A stretch of DNA of 64,000 bases from contig NZ_JACHLI010000032.1 of the NCBI RefSeq assembly GCF_014204515.1, positions 27,365 through 91,364 on the forward strand. Direction: 5' to 3'. Below are positions 8,364-16,305 of the stretch, in pieces; within the stretch, counting starts at the first letter, position 1, and every line of letters starts with the position of its first letter. The translations under genes and the position numbers were made by a program. Source of the DNA: Pseudomonas nitroreducens. Its GTDB lineage: Bacteria > Pseudomonadota > Gammaproteobacteria > Pseudomonadales > Pseudomonadaceae. The notes beneath the pieces were generated by a model. It made no database searches. It saw only the letters and a program-made list of their open reading frames with translations, and was not told the origin of the DNA.

Positions 8364-8852
8364 TCAGGAGTTACTGGGTTCCTTTCCGTTGAAAAGCGGA
8401 GCGATGAAGATCAGGAATGGAAACAGAGCCAGCATAACGCGCGTGATGCCTTCACCAGCTGTGCAGCCCCAGAACAAGGGCATCCACTCAGGGAATCGCG
8501 ATTTCTCGATGCCAAACGTCTCGATGACACCGGCCATACCGAGTGCGATGTAGGCCATCAAGCAAAGGACAGCTAGCACCAGGTATCCGATGAACATGAC
8601 CCCCATGCGCCCGAGATAGCTACCTGGCCACATCCCATCGTCCGATGCATATTCGACCTGCGAGAGATCCGATTTCCGTAGATCATCGAGGACTGCAGCA
8701 GCAACGATGTCACGGCTGGCAGTGACAGTTACGTCAAATCGACGGCCGCCGGCAGTTACTCCCGTGAAGCTATGCTCGACCGTAGAGGACTCCTGAACCG
8801 GAATGATGATCGGCATGACATTCGGCGTCGGACTGGGAATGATAATGTTCAT
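8364..8852 (-). CDS. Two-TM membrane protein
   Basis: A 162-residue protein. The first half is soluble (about 1-75); two hydrophobic segments follow at about 82-108 (MGVMFIGYLVLAVLCLMAYIA) and 135-155 (MLALFPFLIFIAPL), so the N-terminal domain probably faces the cytoplasm. ATG 8852 has GGAG 8 nt upstream. It lies behind the terminator of the next minus-strand gene and has its own copy of the CTCYTTTW/AATTGCAG element. Family not recognised. Confidence 0.7.
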   Translation of the reverse strand: MNIIIPSPTPNVMPIIIPVQESSTVEHSFTGVTAGGRRFDVTVTASRDIVAAAVLDDLRKSDLSQVEYASDDGMWPGSYLGRMGVMFIGYLVLAVLCLMAYIALGMAGVIETFGIEKSRFPEWMPLFWGCTAGEGITRVMLALFPFLIFIAPLFNGKEPSNS

Positions 8853-8885
8853 GAGACGACTCCAATCGAGAAGTCGGCGATTCTA

Positions 8886-8907
8886 CTGCAATAAGATCAA
8901 AAAGGAA
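8886..8907 (-). promoter_or_regulatory. CTCYTTTW-N6-AATTGCAG element, copy 2
   Basis: On the minus strand TTCCTTTT is followed at the usual 14-nt offset by TATTGCAG, 33 nt before the two-TM gene start. The T-run of the element is also the T-tract of the upstream terminator, so termination and the next promoter share bases. Confidence 0.5.
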
Positions 8908-8923
8908 GCGCCCCTAAGGGCGC
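8899..8923 (-). terminator. Intrinsic terminator (minus strand)
   Basis: Downstream of the 8929-9279 gene on the minus strand: GCGCCC/GGGCGC stem with a TTAG loop followed by TTCCTTTTT. Confidence 0.7.
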
Positions 8924-8928
8924 CCTGT

Positions 8929-9279
8929 TTACGCCTCGCCTGGCGGCGGAGGAGGAGGGAAGTCACCGGAGCCTTCTCCGCCTCGAGGACGTCCTTCCGG
9001 ATGGTTCTGCTTCCACTCTTCGCGCTTCTGCTTGAAGTACGCCTTGCGCTCGTCTTGCGACATCGCATCGATCTTCGCCTTCTCTTCGGAACTGATCTGA
9101 GGACGGTGCTTACCGCCACGGCCTTTACCGGGCACGCACCCCTCGTGCTGTGCTGCCTCACCGCTGGCGCCGACAGGTTTGATCGCTTCATCGGCCATAG
9201 CCTGACCTGCACCAACCAGCAACCCACAAAGGGCGACAGCCAGTGTGTACGGTCGGGCAATTTTCAACATCTTCTGCAT
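8929..9279 (-). CDS. Small exported proline-rich protein
   Basis: A 116-residue protein with a cleavable signal peptide: basic start MQKMLKIARP, hydrophobic core and a likely AMA cut near residue 29. The mature part is hydrophilic, with a segment SSEEKAKIDAMSQDERKAYFKQKREEW that resembles small Spy/CpxP-like periplasmic helical proteins, and it ends in a run of seven prolines. A periplasmic chaperone or metal-stress role is conceivable but not shown. AGGG lies just before ATG 9279. It has its own terminator and a weak copy of the shared promoter element upstream. Confidence 0.7.
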   Translation of the reverse strand: MQKMLKIARPYTLAVALCGLLVGAGQAMADEAIKPVGASGEAAQHEGCVPGKGRGGKHRPQISSEEKAKIDAMSQDERKAYFKQKREEWKQNHPEGRPRGGEGSGDFPPPPPPGEA

Positions 9280-9347
9280 TCAGGAACCCTCAGTTGAACT
9301 TGCTCCAGGAGCACACAACCGATGCTAGGGATGAGCATTGGTGGGCT

Positions 9348-9369
9348 CAACAATTCCCAGGTAAAGGTC
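9348..9369 (-). promoter_or_regulatory. CTCYTTTW-N6-AATTGCAG element, weak copy 3
   Basis: Minus strand GACCTTTACCTGGG then AATTGTTG: the CTTTA and AATTG blocks keep the 14-nt register but the leading CTC is changed. It precedes the small exported-protein gene by about 70 nt. Confidence 0.35.
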
Positions 9370-9384
9370 ATGTAAAGGCAGCTG

Positions 9385-10500
9385 TTACAAAGAGAAGCCG
9401 TTGATCAAGAGCTCAGTAGCCAACTTGTCGTCCTCCGGGAAGCTTCTGAGCAGATCAGCCTCATCGAATACCAGATGCAGGTGCTTTCTGAAGTCAGGAT
9501 CTTCATCCCTGAGAAGCTCTGCGACCGACGCCAAGGGGTAGGTGCCAACCACCGCCAGGCCCAGCATCATCACCGACTTATCTTCTGAGATCATCCACTC
9601 AATCGCGTCGTGGAGGCTCCCAGGGAAGAAGAAGTGCTCGCGAGCAGTAGTGGCATGGGCCAGCATGGAGAGTACACGTCGATTAGCCGGCATCGATGCC
9701 GCAGACTCGTGATTGCCGGCAACTGCTGCAGACACCATGGCCTGAGTCAGCTCGTCTTCAGGAATCCAGCCGATGGCAGCTCGATCCCTGGCAACCGCGA
9801 TCACTCGGAGATCGTTCTTCTCCTTCGGTGACAAGACCAGCTTGTCGAACCCAGCATTGTGGCACTGGACTTCAAAAGGTTTCGCGTTGACCCGCCTGCC
9901 AGTTTCCAGGTCATGTAGCAAAGCTGGCTTCACCTTCAGGATGCCCACCAGGTCGGTATAGCCCAGAAGGCTGCGCGCCACATCAAGAGCAATCGAGTAC
10001 TGCTCCGTCTCGATTAGAGCATCCTTTACGGCGAAGGTTAGAACCTGGGAAGAAACATTTACGCGGTCGAGCAACCCGCCCTGGCGCGCATACACCGCCT
10101 TCAGCACCAATGCCTCCGTGATCCTTGTCTCCGGGACATCCTCGATGTTGCGGCCGTCGGTGCAACATCTCTGCTCGTAGATTCTGACTTTCACGTGATC
10201 AGGGATTCCTGCCGCTTCGAGCTCTGAAAGAACGTCGGCCTGGCAGAATGCCGCTTCAAGCCAGAGATCTACGACTTCATCATCGCTCAGGCCTGGACTC
10301 TCAGATATCTGCACAACCAGCCCCGGCTCTTGTTCGATTGCCTTGAGCTTCACCTCGAGAGTGGCGAGGCCCTCAGGCAGCTTAAGCACCAACGAAGGAT
10401 CTGAGGTCACGGCCACCAGCGCATCCACAGAACTGACCTCGTTCTGGTCGACGGAAAGGATCAGTGCAGGGTTGTCTCGAATCTGTTGATGCCAATACAT
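9385..10500 (-). CDS. Hypothetical helical-repeat protein, 371 aa
   Basis: A soluble, leucine- and alanine-rich protein with many short helical units (for example DALVAVTSDPSLVLKLP and DDVVDLWLEAAF-like stretches) that suggest a solenoid of helical repeats; two such units near the N-terminus resemble each other. A cysteine pair (RCC) occurs near residue 118. Start ATG 10500 has CAGGAG 7 nt upstream, so I prefer it to an in-frame ATG at 10524. No catalytic motif is recognised. Probably its own transcription unit. Confidence 0.65.
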   Translation of the reverse strand: MYWHQQIRDNPALILSVDQNEVSSVDALVAVTSDPSLVLKLPEGLATLEVKLKAIEQEPGLVVQISESPGLSDDEVVDLWLEAAFCQADVLSELEAAGIPDHVKVRIYEQRCCTDGRNIEDVPETRITEALVLKAVYARQGGLLDRVNVSSQVLTFAVKDALIETEQYSIALDVARSLLGYTDLVGILKVKPALLHDLETGRRVNAKPFEVQCHNAGFDKLVLSPKEKNDLRVIAVARDRAAIGWIPEDELTQAMVSAAVAGNHESAASMPANRRVLSMLAHATTAREHFFFPGSLHDAIEWMISEDKSVMMLGLAVVGTYPLASVAELLRDEDPDFRKHLHLVFDEADLLRSFPEDDKLATELLINGFSL

Positions 10501-10739
10501 GAAGGGCTCCTGGGGTTTCCTCATTTTGGCACGCGAGCCCTTTCACGATCACCCCGTCGATGCTTCGCGAAGCGCCCTAAGAGCCTTCATTCTTGATGCC
10601 AAAAAGGGGATACGGAATCTGGGATGAGACTCGAGAAGAGGAGGGGAAGGAAAAGGGTGGTTGGTTGATACCAAAGAAGGGATGGTAGGCCAGGCTGCGC
10701 CTGGAAGCCCTGGAATTGGAGACCTCCAGGGCAGGGCGA
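10501..10739. other. 240-bp region without a gene
   Basis: Short open frames on the minus strand here have the proline/arginine-rich composition of out-of-frame translation and no ribosome-binding sites. I see no gene, hairpin or repeat of note. Confidence 0.5.
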
Positions 10740-10925
10740 TCAGAACGGCTGTCGCTTGAGGGCTTGCCTCTCGTGCTTGTGTCCACACAGCTTGCACTTG
10801 CCGCCGATGCTCACCTTTCCCCTATCGCAGTAGCTGCACCAGAACTCCCCGAGCCTGGGGCTGAGCCTCCTCTGCCGGTTCGTCATCCACCTCTTGAAGA
10901 AGCTGTTGACCTTGGCTGCTTTCAT
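10740..10925 (-). CDS. Small zinc-ribbon protein, 61 aa
   Basis: A short basic protein with two knuckles, CSYC and CKLCGH, 13 residues apart, giving a likely single zinc ribbon followed by a basic tail (KHERQALKRQPF). The N-terminal half is also basic (FFKRWMTNRQRR), so nucleic-acid binding is likely. ATG 10925 is preferred over ATG 10937 because GGAGG lies 5 nt before it. It is divergent from the oprI-like gene. Family unknown. Confidence 0.65.
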   Translation of the reverse strand: MKAAKVNSFFKRWMTNRQRRLSPRLGEFWCSYCDRGKVSIGGKCKLCGHKHERQALKRQPF

Positions 10926-11012
10926 ACCGACCTCCATTAGCCAGGAAATGACCTCCTGGCCACACCATGATACCCATGAGAATTCGCGTACAAAATGAGA
11001 ACTGAAAAGACA

Positions 11013-11034
11013 CTCTTTTTTGTCGTAATTGCAG
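11013..11034 (+). promoter_or_regulatory. CTCYTTTW-N6-AATTGCAG element, copy 4
   Basis: CTCTTTTT with AATTGCAG at the 14-nt offset, about 86 nt upstream of the oprI-like start. One of the best matches in the window. Confidence 0.55.
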
Positions 11035-11120
11035 TTTCTAAGCCCCATGCGCAGTGGTATTATGGGGATTCTTTGATGTGCTGTTTTGATTGCGCAAGTC
11101 CACTGATGTCGAGGATATCG

Positions 11121-11372
11121 ATGAAAAACGTTCTGAAGTTCTCCGCCCTGGCAATGGCTGCTGTTCTGGCTACCGGCTGCTCCTCCCACTCGAAAGAGTT
11201 CGAAGCTCGCCTGACTGCCGCCGACGACGTCGCCGCCAAGGCCAATGCTCGCGCTGAAGAAGCCTACACCCGCGCCGACGAGGCCCTGGCTGCTGCTCAG
11301 AAAGCCCAGCAAACCGCCGATGAAGCCAACGAGCGCGCCGCTCGTATGCTGCAGAAGGCAAGCCGCAAGTAA
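11121..11372 (+). CDS. oprI: Major outer-membrane lipoprotein I (OprI/Lpp)
   Basis: An 83-residue lipoprotein, the same length as chromosomal Pseudomonas OprI. The start MKNVLKFSALAMAAVLATG ends in the lipobox with Cys20, then SSHSKEFEARLTAADD and a C-terminal coiled-coil ending in MLQKASRK. The terminal lysine would be the site of covalent attachment to peptidoglycan. OprI ties the outer membrane to the cell wall as a trimer. The sequence is close to, but clearly different from, the chromosomal copy I remember. The start has GAGG 8 nt upstream, a long leader of about 86 nt from the promoter element, and a strong terminator directly after. A plasmid-borne copy of an abundant structural protein is unusual. 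Confidence 0.92.
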   Translation: MKNVLKFSALAMAAVLATGCSSHSKEFEARLTAADDVAAKANARAEEAYTRADEALAAAQKAQQTADEANERAARMLQKASRK

Positions 11373-11388
11373 TACGCTTGCTGCTGTG

Positions 11389-11418
11389 AAAAAGCCGGCC
11401 GTGAGCCGGCTTTTTCTT
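11389..11418 (+). terminator. Intrinsic terminator of oprI
   Basis: Stem AAAAAGCCGGC/GCCGGCTTTTT with loop CGTGA, followed by CTTTT. Confidence 0.85.
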
Positions 11419-11502
11419 TTGGCGCCTGAACTCCTGCTCCGAGTAGCCGAGACGCCTGCTCACGTGGAAAGATGGGACATCAACCCAGCAGGACTCGCGC
11501 TG

Positions 11503-11946
11503 ATGACCATTGACCCTTCAACTGCCACAGCTGCAGCAAATGCCGAGTGGCCAGATATCCTGAAAGACAATTCTGCTATCGCTGAATACGTCTGCGAACT
11601 GTCTCCCTACGAGGTCGACGCGGAGATGCTCGAGGAGATGTTCCATGGCTCCCGCGCCAGGCTCCGCTGGGTAGAGTTGGCCACATTAATCCTTGCGCCT
11701 GAAGAGAGCCATCTCCCGAGTAAGACGAGGCAGAAGAGAGTCGACAAGCTGCCGATCTCCACCATGCCGCCGCTGCTGGTATGTGACCTACATCTCCAGG
11801 ACGGCTACCACCGACTCCGAAAGCTTCTAAAGGAAGGTATCACCCACCACTGGGCTTATGTGGTTGAGGATGTGCCAGAACCTTCGCTGGAGGTTGCCCA
11901 AGCGCCTGCCTCCAGATGGGATGACATGTACAACATTGGCCGCTAG
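11503..11946 (+). CDS. ParB-like domain protein (putative)
   Basis: A 147-residue protein. The C-terminal half contains PLLVCDLHLQDGYHRLRKLL, which matches the pattern of the ParB/Srx-type nucleotide-binding motif (a strand, then DGxHRL in a helix), but it stands without a DNA-binding domain. Such stand-alone domains are common in mobile elements and have varied functions. ATG 11503 has CAGGA 8 nt upstream; an in-frame GTG at 11464 is an alternative. It follows the oprI terminator and ends at another terminator. Confidence 0.5.
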   Translation: MTIDPSTATAAANAEWPDILKDNSAIAEYVCELSPYEVDAEMLEEMFHGSRARLRWVELATLILAPEESHLPSKTRQKRVDKLPISTMPPLLVCDLHLQDGYHRLRKLLKEGITHHWAYVVEDVPEPSLEVAQAPASRWDDMYNIGR

Positions 11947-11963
11947 ATCAAATCAGCTCGAAA

Positions 11964-11994
11964 ATGCCGGCGCATAGTCGGCTTTTCCTTTTTC
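11964..11994 (+). terminator. Intrinsic terminator
   Basis: GCCG stem closing with CGGC followed by TTTTCCTTTTT, right after the ParB-like gene. Confidence 0.6.
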
Positions 11995-12181
11995 TTCTGG
12001 TACATTCGTCCATCGCCCAGGATGGCAGATCAGCATCATGAAACGCATACCCACTCGACACCCTCCGCTACACATCTGCCACTGGATGGCCGCCAACTCT
12101 CAAAAAATAGGTGACCAGGCGCAAGCTGCCCATGCTGTAGCCGCGTCAGTTGTTTACACGCTCATATAACAGGGGAGTTAT

Positions 12182-13171
12182 ATGGAAACCAACCTCATCA
12201 TTCTTTCGTTCCTGTTCACCGTGTTCATGGTGTTCTTCTACGTGGGGATGACGCGCAAGCTCATGCGCTTCAAGCGCTACAAGACCTACGCACAGGTCAT
12301 CTACACCAAGCTGATCGAGCACTACGAAGAGCTCTCAGCGAAGCGGGATGCATTGATCGTCGACAAGGGTTACAACGTCGTCGACCCGCAGCCCTGGATC
12401 GATGAGATGCACAAGTTCATCTCCATCGTCATCGCGCCGGCACTTCCTAAGAGCCTGCAGGCAACGATCAAGAAGAAAACCCTGGCGAGCATCGAGTTCT
12501 CCTCGTTCGCTTGCGCGTTCCTGGTGAAGTTGCTCGACGAGCCGAAGAAGCCTTCTGGATACGACCTTGATGCATTCACCCAGGAGCTCGAGGACACAGA
12601 CCGTATCGACTCGTTCTTCAAGGGTGAGCCGGCGTACAACAAAGGCATGAAGGTTACTACTCGGCTCGCCGGTTTGATGCTGCTCATTGCCTTCGTCGGC
12701 CACCAAGGTACCGCCCTTGCCGAAGATGCGCAGGGTTTCGCGCCTATCACCGCGTGCAATGCCCTGGCTGATGAGCCCGGTTTCAGCCCATCGAACTGGT
12801 CTGAGCTCTACGAGGGCAAGTACACCTGCGGTACAAAGTACAAGGATCTTGGCCAGGGCGCGCTGCCCAACAACCTGTCCATGTACGGCATGGGCACTAA
12901 GGCTGAAGTGACTCGCGTCAGGTTGATGCTGAATGTCAACGTCAAGTCGCGCGCCGGGCAAGATCAAAAGACTCTCGCCGGGTTGTGCACCAAGATGACC
13001 GAAGCCCTGATCGGTGATGTTCCTCAGGGCTACGCTGGCAAGATCGCCGCCGGCACGCCGTTTGAATCGGACTTCAATGGCTACCGTGTTGCGCTGACCA
13101 AAGAGGTTTGGAAGACCGGTAAAGGCTTTGAACTGAACTGCATCGTGGCAACCAAGTACCACAAGGAATGA
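12182..13171 (+). CDS. Membrane protein with periplasmic C-terminal domain
   Basis: A 329-residue protein. An N-terminal hydrophobic segment (about 5-23) is followed by a basic cytoplasmic-type loop and helical region to about 155, then a second hydrophobic segment ending in an ALA-like signal (about 160-178), after which the protein is polar with three cysteines that could form disulfides. The layout suggests two membrane passes with a C-terminal periplasmic domain of about 150 residues. The start has GGGAG 5 nt upstream. It is coupled to the next gene by a 3-nt gap. Family not recognised. Confidence 0.7.
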   Translation: METNLIILSFLFTVFMVFFYVGMTRKLMRFKRYKTYAQVIYTKLIEHYEELSAKRDALIVDKGYNVVDPQPWIDEMHKFISIVIAPALPKSLQATIKKKTLASIEFSSFACAFLVKLLDEPKKPSGYDLDAFTQELEDTDRIDSFFKGEPAYNKGMKVTTRLAGLMLLIAFVGHQGTALAEDAQGFAPITACNALADEPGFSPSNWSELYEGKYTCGTKYKDLGQGALPNNLSMYGMGTKAEVTRVRLMLNVNVKSRAGQDQKTLAGLCTKMTEALIGDVPQGYAGKIAAGTPFESDFNGYRVALTKEVWKTGKGFELNCIVATKYHKE

Positions 13172-13173
13172 CG

Positions 13174-14169
13174 ATGACTACTCAATCGAGCAAGAAGCTC
13201 TCTCACTCGGACATCTTCTGGTGGGTCGGTACTGCAGCCCTGGTCGTTATCGGCGCCGGTAGTTTCCGTGTCAGCTGGGCCGCCGGCCTGTTCATGATCG
13301 CCATTGCCGCGATGATCTCCCCGTTCGTGTTCCAGAAGATCCTGGCCAAGCTCGGAATAGCTGATCGCATCCAGATCCGAGTTTTCATCACGTGGATCGC
13401 AATCGTCGGCACCACGATTATCTACATGGGTCAGTTAACACACCTGAAGCACCAGGAAGAGGCTCGACTCGCAGCCGAGCAAAAGCAGCGGGCCGAGCAA
13501 GCGGCAATCGCTGAAGCAGAAGCTCTGAAAGTCAAAGCCGCCAACTTCCAAGCCAATCGCACGGCCATCATGGCGGACATCAACAAATCGATTGAAGCCA
13601 AAGAGGTCGGGCGAGCTGATAGCCTTCTCCGGCAACAGTCAGGGATAACCGACCCTGAACTTATGGCTGCTACAGCCAAGTACAAGGAAATGGTTCAGAA
13701 ATGGCAGGATGATGCAAAAGCAAAATCGCTCAAAGCCGAGCTAGCCAAACTCCAGCCAAAAGAGTACAGCCGTGCTGCAGATATCTACGGTAAGTTGCTG
13801 GATTTGTATCCGGGTAACAAGGCGTACCAAGTGGCGAAGGACAAAAACTCCAAGCTAGCTGACGCTGAGGAAGCAGCAGCAGCCAAGCGTCGCATTGAAG
13901 AAACTAAACAAGCTGAACGCACCAAGAAAATTGAGGCTCAATTCAGCGGATGGGATGGTTCACATCGCGGGTTGGAGCGAGTTGCCAAAAGCATGATGAA
14001 GAATCCTGATAGCTTCGAGCACGTGGAAACCAGATATAGTGACAAGGGTAAGTACATTAGGGTTGGAATGACCTACCGTGGAACAAACTCCTTCGGCGCT
14101 GTTGTCCCTGGCACCATCGTGGCCGATTTCGATCTGGAAGGTAACCTTATCAAGATCGTTTCCCAGTGA
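13174..14169 (+). CDS. Membrane protein with coiled coil
   Basis: A 331-residue protein with three hydrophobic segments in the first 90 residues, then a long Ala/Glu/Lys/Gln coiled coil (about 90-130 and 225-250) and a C-terminal beta-rich domain (SFEHVETRYSDKGKYIRV, then TIVADFDLEGNL) that resembles small domains often found at the ends of plasmid and phage membrane proteins. ATG 13174 is chosen because AAGGA lies 6 nt upstream; ATG 13168 overlaps the previous stop. It is cotranscribed with the preceding membrane gene and ends at a shared terminator. Confidence 0.7.
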   Translation: MTTQSSKKLSHSDIFWWVGTAALVVIGAGSFRVSWAAGLFMIAIAAMISPFVFQKILAKLGIADRIQIRVFITWIAIVGTTIIYMGQLTHLKHQEEARLAAEQKQRAEQAAIAEAEALKVKAANFQANRTAIMADINKSIEAKEVGRADSLLRQQSGITDPELMAATAKYKEMVQKWQDDAKAKSLKAELAKLQPKEYSRAADIYGKLLDLYPGNKAYQVAKDKNSKLADAEEAAAAKRRIEETKQAERTKKIEAQFSGWDGSHRGLERVAKSMMKNPDSFEHVETRYSDKGKYIRVGMTYRGTNSFGAVVPGTIVADFDLEGNLIKIVSQ

Positions 14170-14174
14170 CTGTA

Positions 14175-14199
14175 AGGGCCGGCGAAAGCCGGCCCTTTT
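14175..14199. terminator. Bidirectional terminator
   Basis: AGGGCCGGC/GCCGGCCCT stem with a GAAA loop and TTTT, placed between convergent genes ending at 14169 and 14244. Confidence 0.8.
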
Positions 14200-14243
14200 G
14201 ATTTCAACCCGCTGAGAGTGCCGAACCTTTTAGTGCTTTTAAT

Positions 14244-15344
14244 TCATTTTGTAACTGCACCAGCTTGTCCAGAACCTGAATTTCCATCTCCATTCTTCTT
14301 AGCACTTTTCACCTTCTTAACCCCATCCGAAACTGCATTGATTATGTCAGCGGTGCTATCTGACTTTGACGCCTCTTGTGTGACATCGAATCCGCAGGTA
14401 GAACGAGCCTTAAAGGTCGCTTTGCCAGGAAATTTATAAACATCCAAATAATAAGGATCTGCCACTACGAGCTGGACTGTCTTCGTCACGCCACCAACAT
14501 CAACCTCGATCACTGCTGGACGACAAGATGAGGCATAGAAGTAGCTCGTATCCTTTCCTAAAACACCTGACTCAGAACTATTCAATTCTGTGTATGGAAC
14601 TGTACCTGGAGCAGGATCATCGAGATACACTGTGTATTTCATGAGACCAACATCAACGTTAGTGCATGTGAAATAGGTGTCCCCTGATCTTTTAACGCAC
14701 CGCTTATCATTTGGTTCTGACTGATTGCTGCCATCAGAAACTCGGTCGCCCAAGCTCCGCTTGAACCCTAAGTCAGTGATTTCAGATGACTCAATTCCTG
14801 TAGGCCTATGGAAAGTACTTCTAAGCAATGGAAGGGTGTCGATCCTAATCGGGTATGTAATGCCATCCTTTCCAACAGGAGGGGTAACATTCGCACCTTT
14901 CTGTCCATTATCAAATAGAGCTGCAAGTGCAATTGTCGCTGTAATGACATCAGCTCCAGCCTTTATATTTGATACTCGCTCATCAACCACTTCAACCCCT
15001 AACGAATCAATGAGATTGGTTCCATCTACCTTAGTCATTGTTAATGATGTATCTGAGAAGAGGGTTTTAACCCTGGATATCGTGTAAAGCGTACCAACAT
15101 CCCCAGGGATCGTTTGAACCCCAAACGAGTCCGGCCCTTTGTCTTTGTCCGGCGCGGTGATAACTATGTCTGTTTTACGAAAACTGAACTTGAAAGCTCC
15201 AGGTTCAAGGACGGATTGGTCTTTGGCCTCGCTGCTGCCGGCATCTTCAAGCTTTTCGTACCGCACAGTTGGACTTGAACCACAGCCCTGCAGCAGAACC
15301 AAGCAGACCAGCGCCAGCCAAAACCCAATACCCGTGCACTTCAT
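14244..15344 (-). CDS. Lipoprotein, 366 aa, lower GC
   Basis: A secreted lipoprotein: signal sequence with LLQGC lipobox (Cys near 20), then a mature domain of about 345 residues with several conserved-looking cysteines and a serine/lysine-rich tail. It probably sits on the periplasmic face of a membrane. The start ATG 15344 has AAGGAG 8 nt upstream; ATG 15350 is the alternative. The coding sequence is clearly more AT-rich (about 42 percent GC in one line I counted) than its neighbours, suggesting a separate origin. Family not recognised. Confidence 0.7.
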   Translation of the reverse strand: MKCTGIGFWLALVCLVLLQGCGSSPTVRYEKLEDAGSSEAKDQSVLEPGAFKFSFRKTDIVITAPDKDKGPDSFGVQTIPGDVGTLYTISRVKTLFSDTSLTMTKVDGTNLIDSLGVEVVDERVSNIKAGADVITATIALAALFDNGQKGANVTPPVGKDGITYPIRIDTLPLLRSTFHRPTGIESSEITDLGFKRSLGDRVSDGSNQSEPNDKRCVKRSGDTYFTCTNVDVGLMKYTVYLDDPAPGTVPYTELNSSESGVLGKDTSYFYASSCRPAVIEVDVGGVTKTVQLVVADPYYLDVYKFPGKATFKARSTCGFDVTQEASKSDSTADIINAVSDGVKKVKSAKKNGDGNSGSGQAGAVTK

Positions 15345-15433
15345 GTCCATTCTCCTTGTGCTCAAAAAGTGGCGATTTGACAGTAGCACCAAGAGTGGAA
15401 ACTGCCATGATCCTGGCAGTAATCCTTCGCCAT

Positions 15434-15463
15434 AAAAAAGGCCGGCATCATCGCCGGCCTTTT
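15434..15463 (-). terminator. Terminator of the pncA-pncB-nadE operon
   Basis: AAAAGGCCGGC/GCCGGCCTTTT stem with a six-base loop, 20 nt downstream of the nadE stop on the minus strand, followed by further T residues. Confidence 0.85.
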
Positions 15464-15479
15464 GACTGCAGTTGGTGCG

Positions 15480-16304
15480 TTAGGGAGCGTAGGGCAGCTC
15501 GCGTTTGTGCTGGGTCTTGGCGTACTGGGCCTCGATCAGCTCTGCGACACGGTCATCTACCGAATCGCCGAGAAGATAGTTCTCGATTTCCTCGTAGCCG
15601 CAGCCGAAGGCCAGCACGTCAGGTTTTCCGGGAACCAGGTCTTCCAGGTCAGCAGTGGGCGTCTTGTGCACCAGCTGGCCCGGCGCGCCCAGATAGCTTG
15701 CGATGTTTCGCACCTGCTCTTTGGTCAGCCCGCTGAGCGGAGCGATGTCGCAGGCCCCGTCCCCGAACTTCGTGAAGAACCCCATCACCGCTTCTGAAGC
15801 GTGATCTGTTCCGACAACCAGGCCGTTTGTGGCGTTGGCGATGTTGTACTGGGCAACCATGCGCATGCGGGCCTTAGTGTTCCCCAGGACGAAATCGCGT
15901 GCTTCCGGGGTAAGGCCTTCCAGCGCCAACGTTTCACCAGCAATGGCCTGCACCGCCGGCCCGATGTTAACGACCTGGACTTCGCTTGGCTTAATGAATC
16001 GCAGCGCGGCCTGGGCGTCTTCCTCGTCCAACTGGGTACGGTAGGGCAGGCGGACTGCAATGAACTTGTACCCGCCCTGGCCTTGGCCATTCAGCTCGTC
16101 GATAGCCTCCTGGCACAAACGGCCGGCGCACGTGGAGTCAACGCCGCCGCTGATACCCAGCACCAGGGTCTTACAACCGGAGACCAGCAGGCGATTCATG
16201 ATCCAGGAAATTCGAAGGCAGATGGTCTGTTTCAGCTCTTCAGTGGTCTCGATACGCTTTACGCCCAGGGCGGCTGCGATCTCTTTTTGCTTGGAAGTGC
16301 TCAT
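15480..16304 (-). CDS. nadE: NH3-dependent NAD synthetase
   Basis: This 274-residue protein matches bacterial NadE in length (275 in E. coli) and motifs. It amidates nicotinate adenine dinucleotide to NAD using ATP and ammonia, the last step of NAD synthesis. The PP-loop SGGVDS is at residues 52-57 and a second ATP/substrate segment (GTDHASEAVMGFFTKFGDG) is present. There is no glutaminase domain. It is the last gene of the leftward operon; its ATG lies one base after the pncB stop, so the two are translationally coupled, and a strong terminator follows. Its NaAD substrate would come from the divergent adenylyltransferase gene. Confidence 0.95.
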   Translation of the reverse strand: MSTSKQKEIAAALGVKRIETTEELKQTICLRISWIMNRLLVSGCKTLVLGISGGVDSTCAGRLCQEAIDELNGQGQGGYKFIAVRLPYRTQLDEEDAQAALRFIKPSEVQVVNIGPAVQAIAGETLALEGLTPEARDFVLGNTKARMRMVAQYNIANATNGLVVGTDHASEAVMGFFTKFGDGACDIAPLSGLTKEQVRNIASYLGAPGQLVHKTPTADLEDLVPGKPDVLAFGCGYEEIENYLLGDSVDDRVAELIEAQYAKTQHKRELPYAP

Positions 16305-16305
16305 T

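Noticed and set aside
12038..12169. A 43-codon frame before the 12182 membrane gene
   Set aside because: No ribosome-binding site and atypical composition; probably leader sequence.
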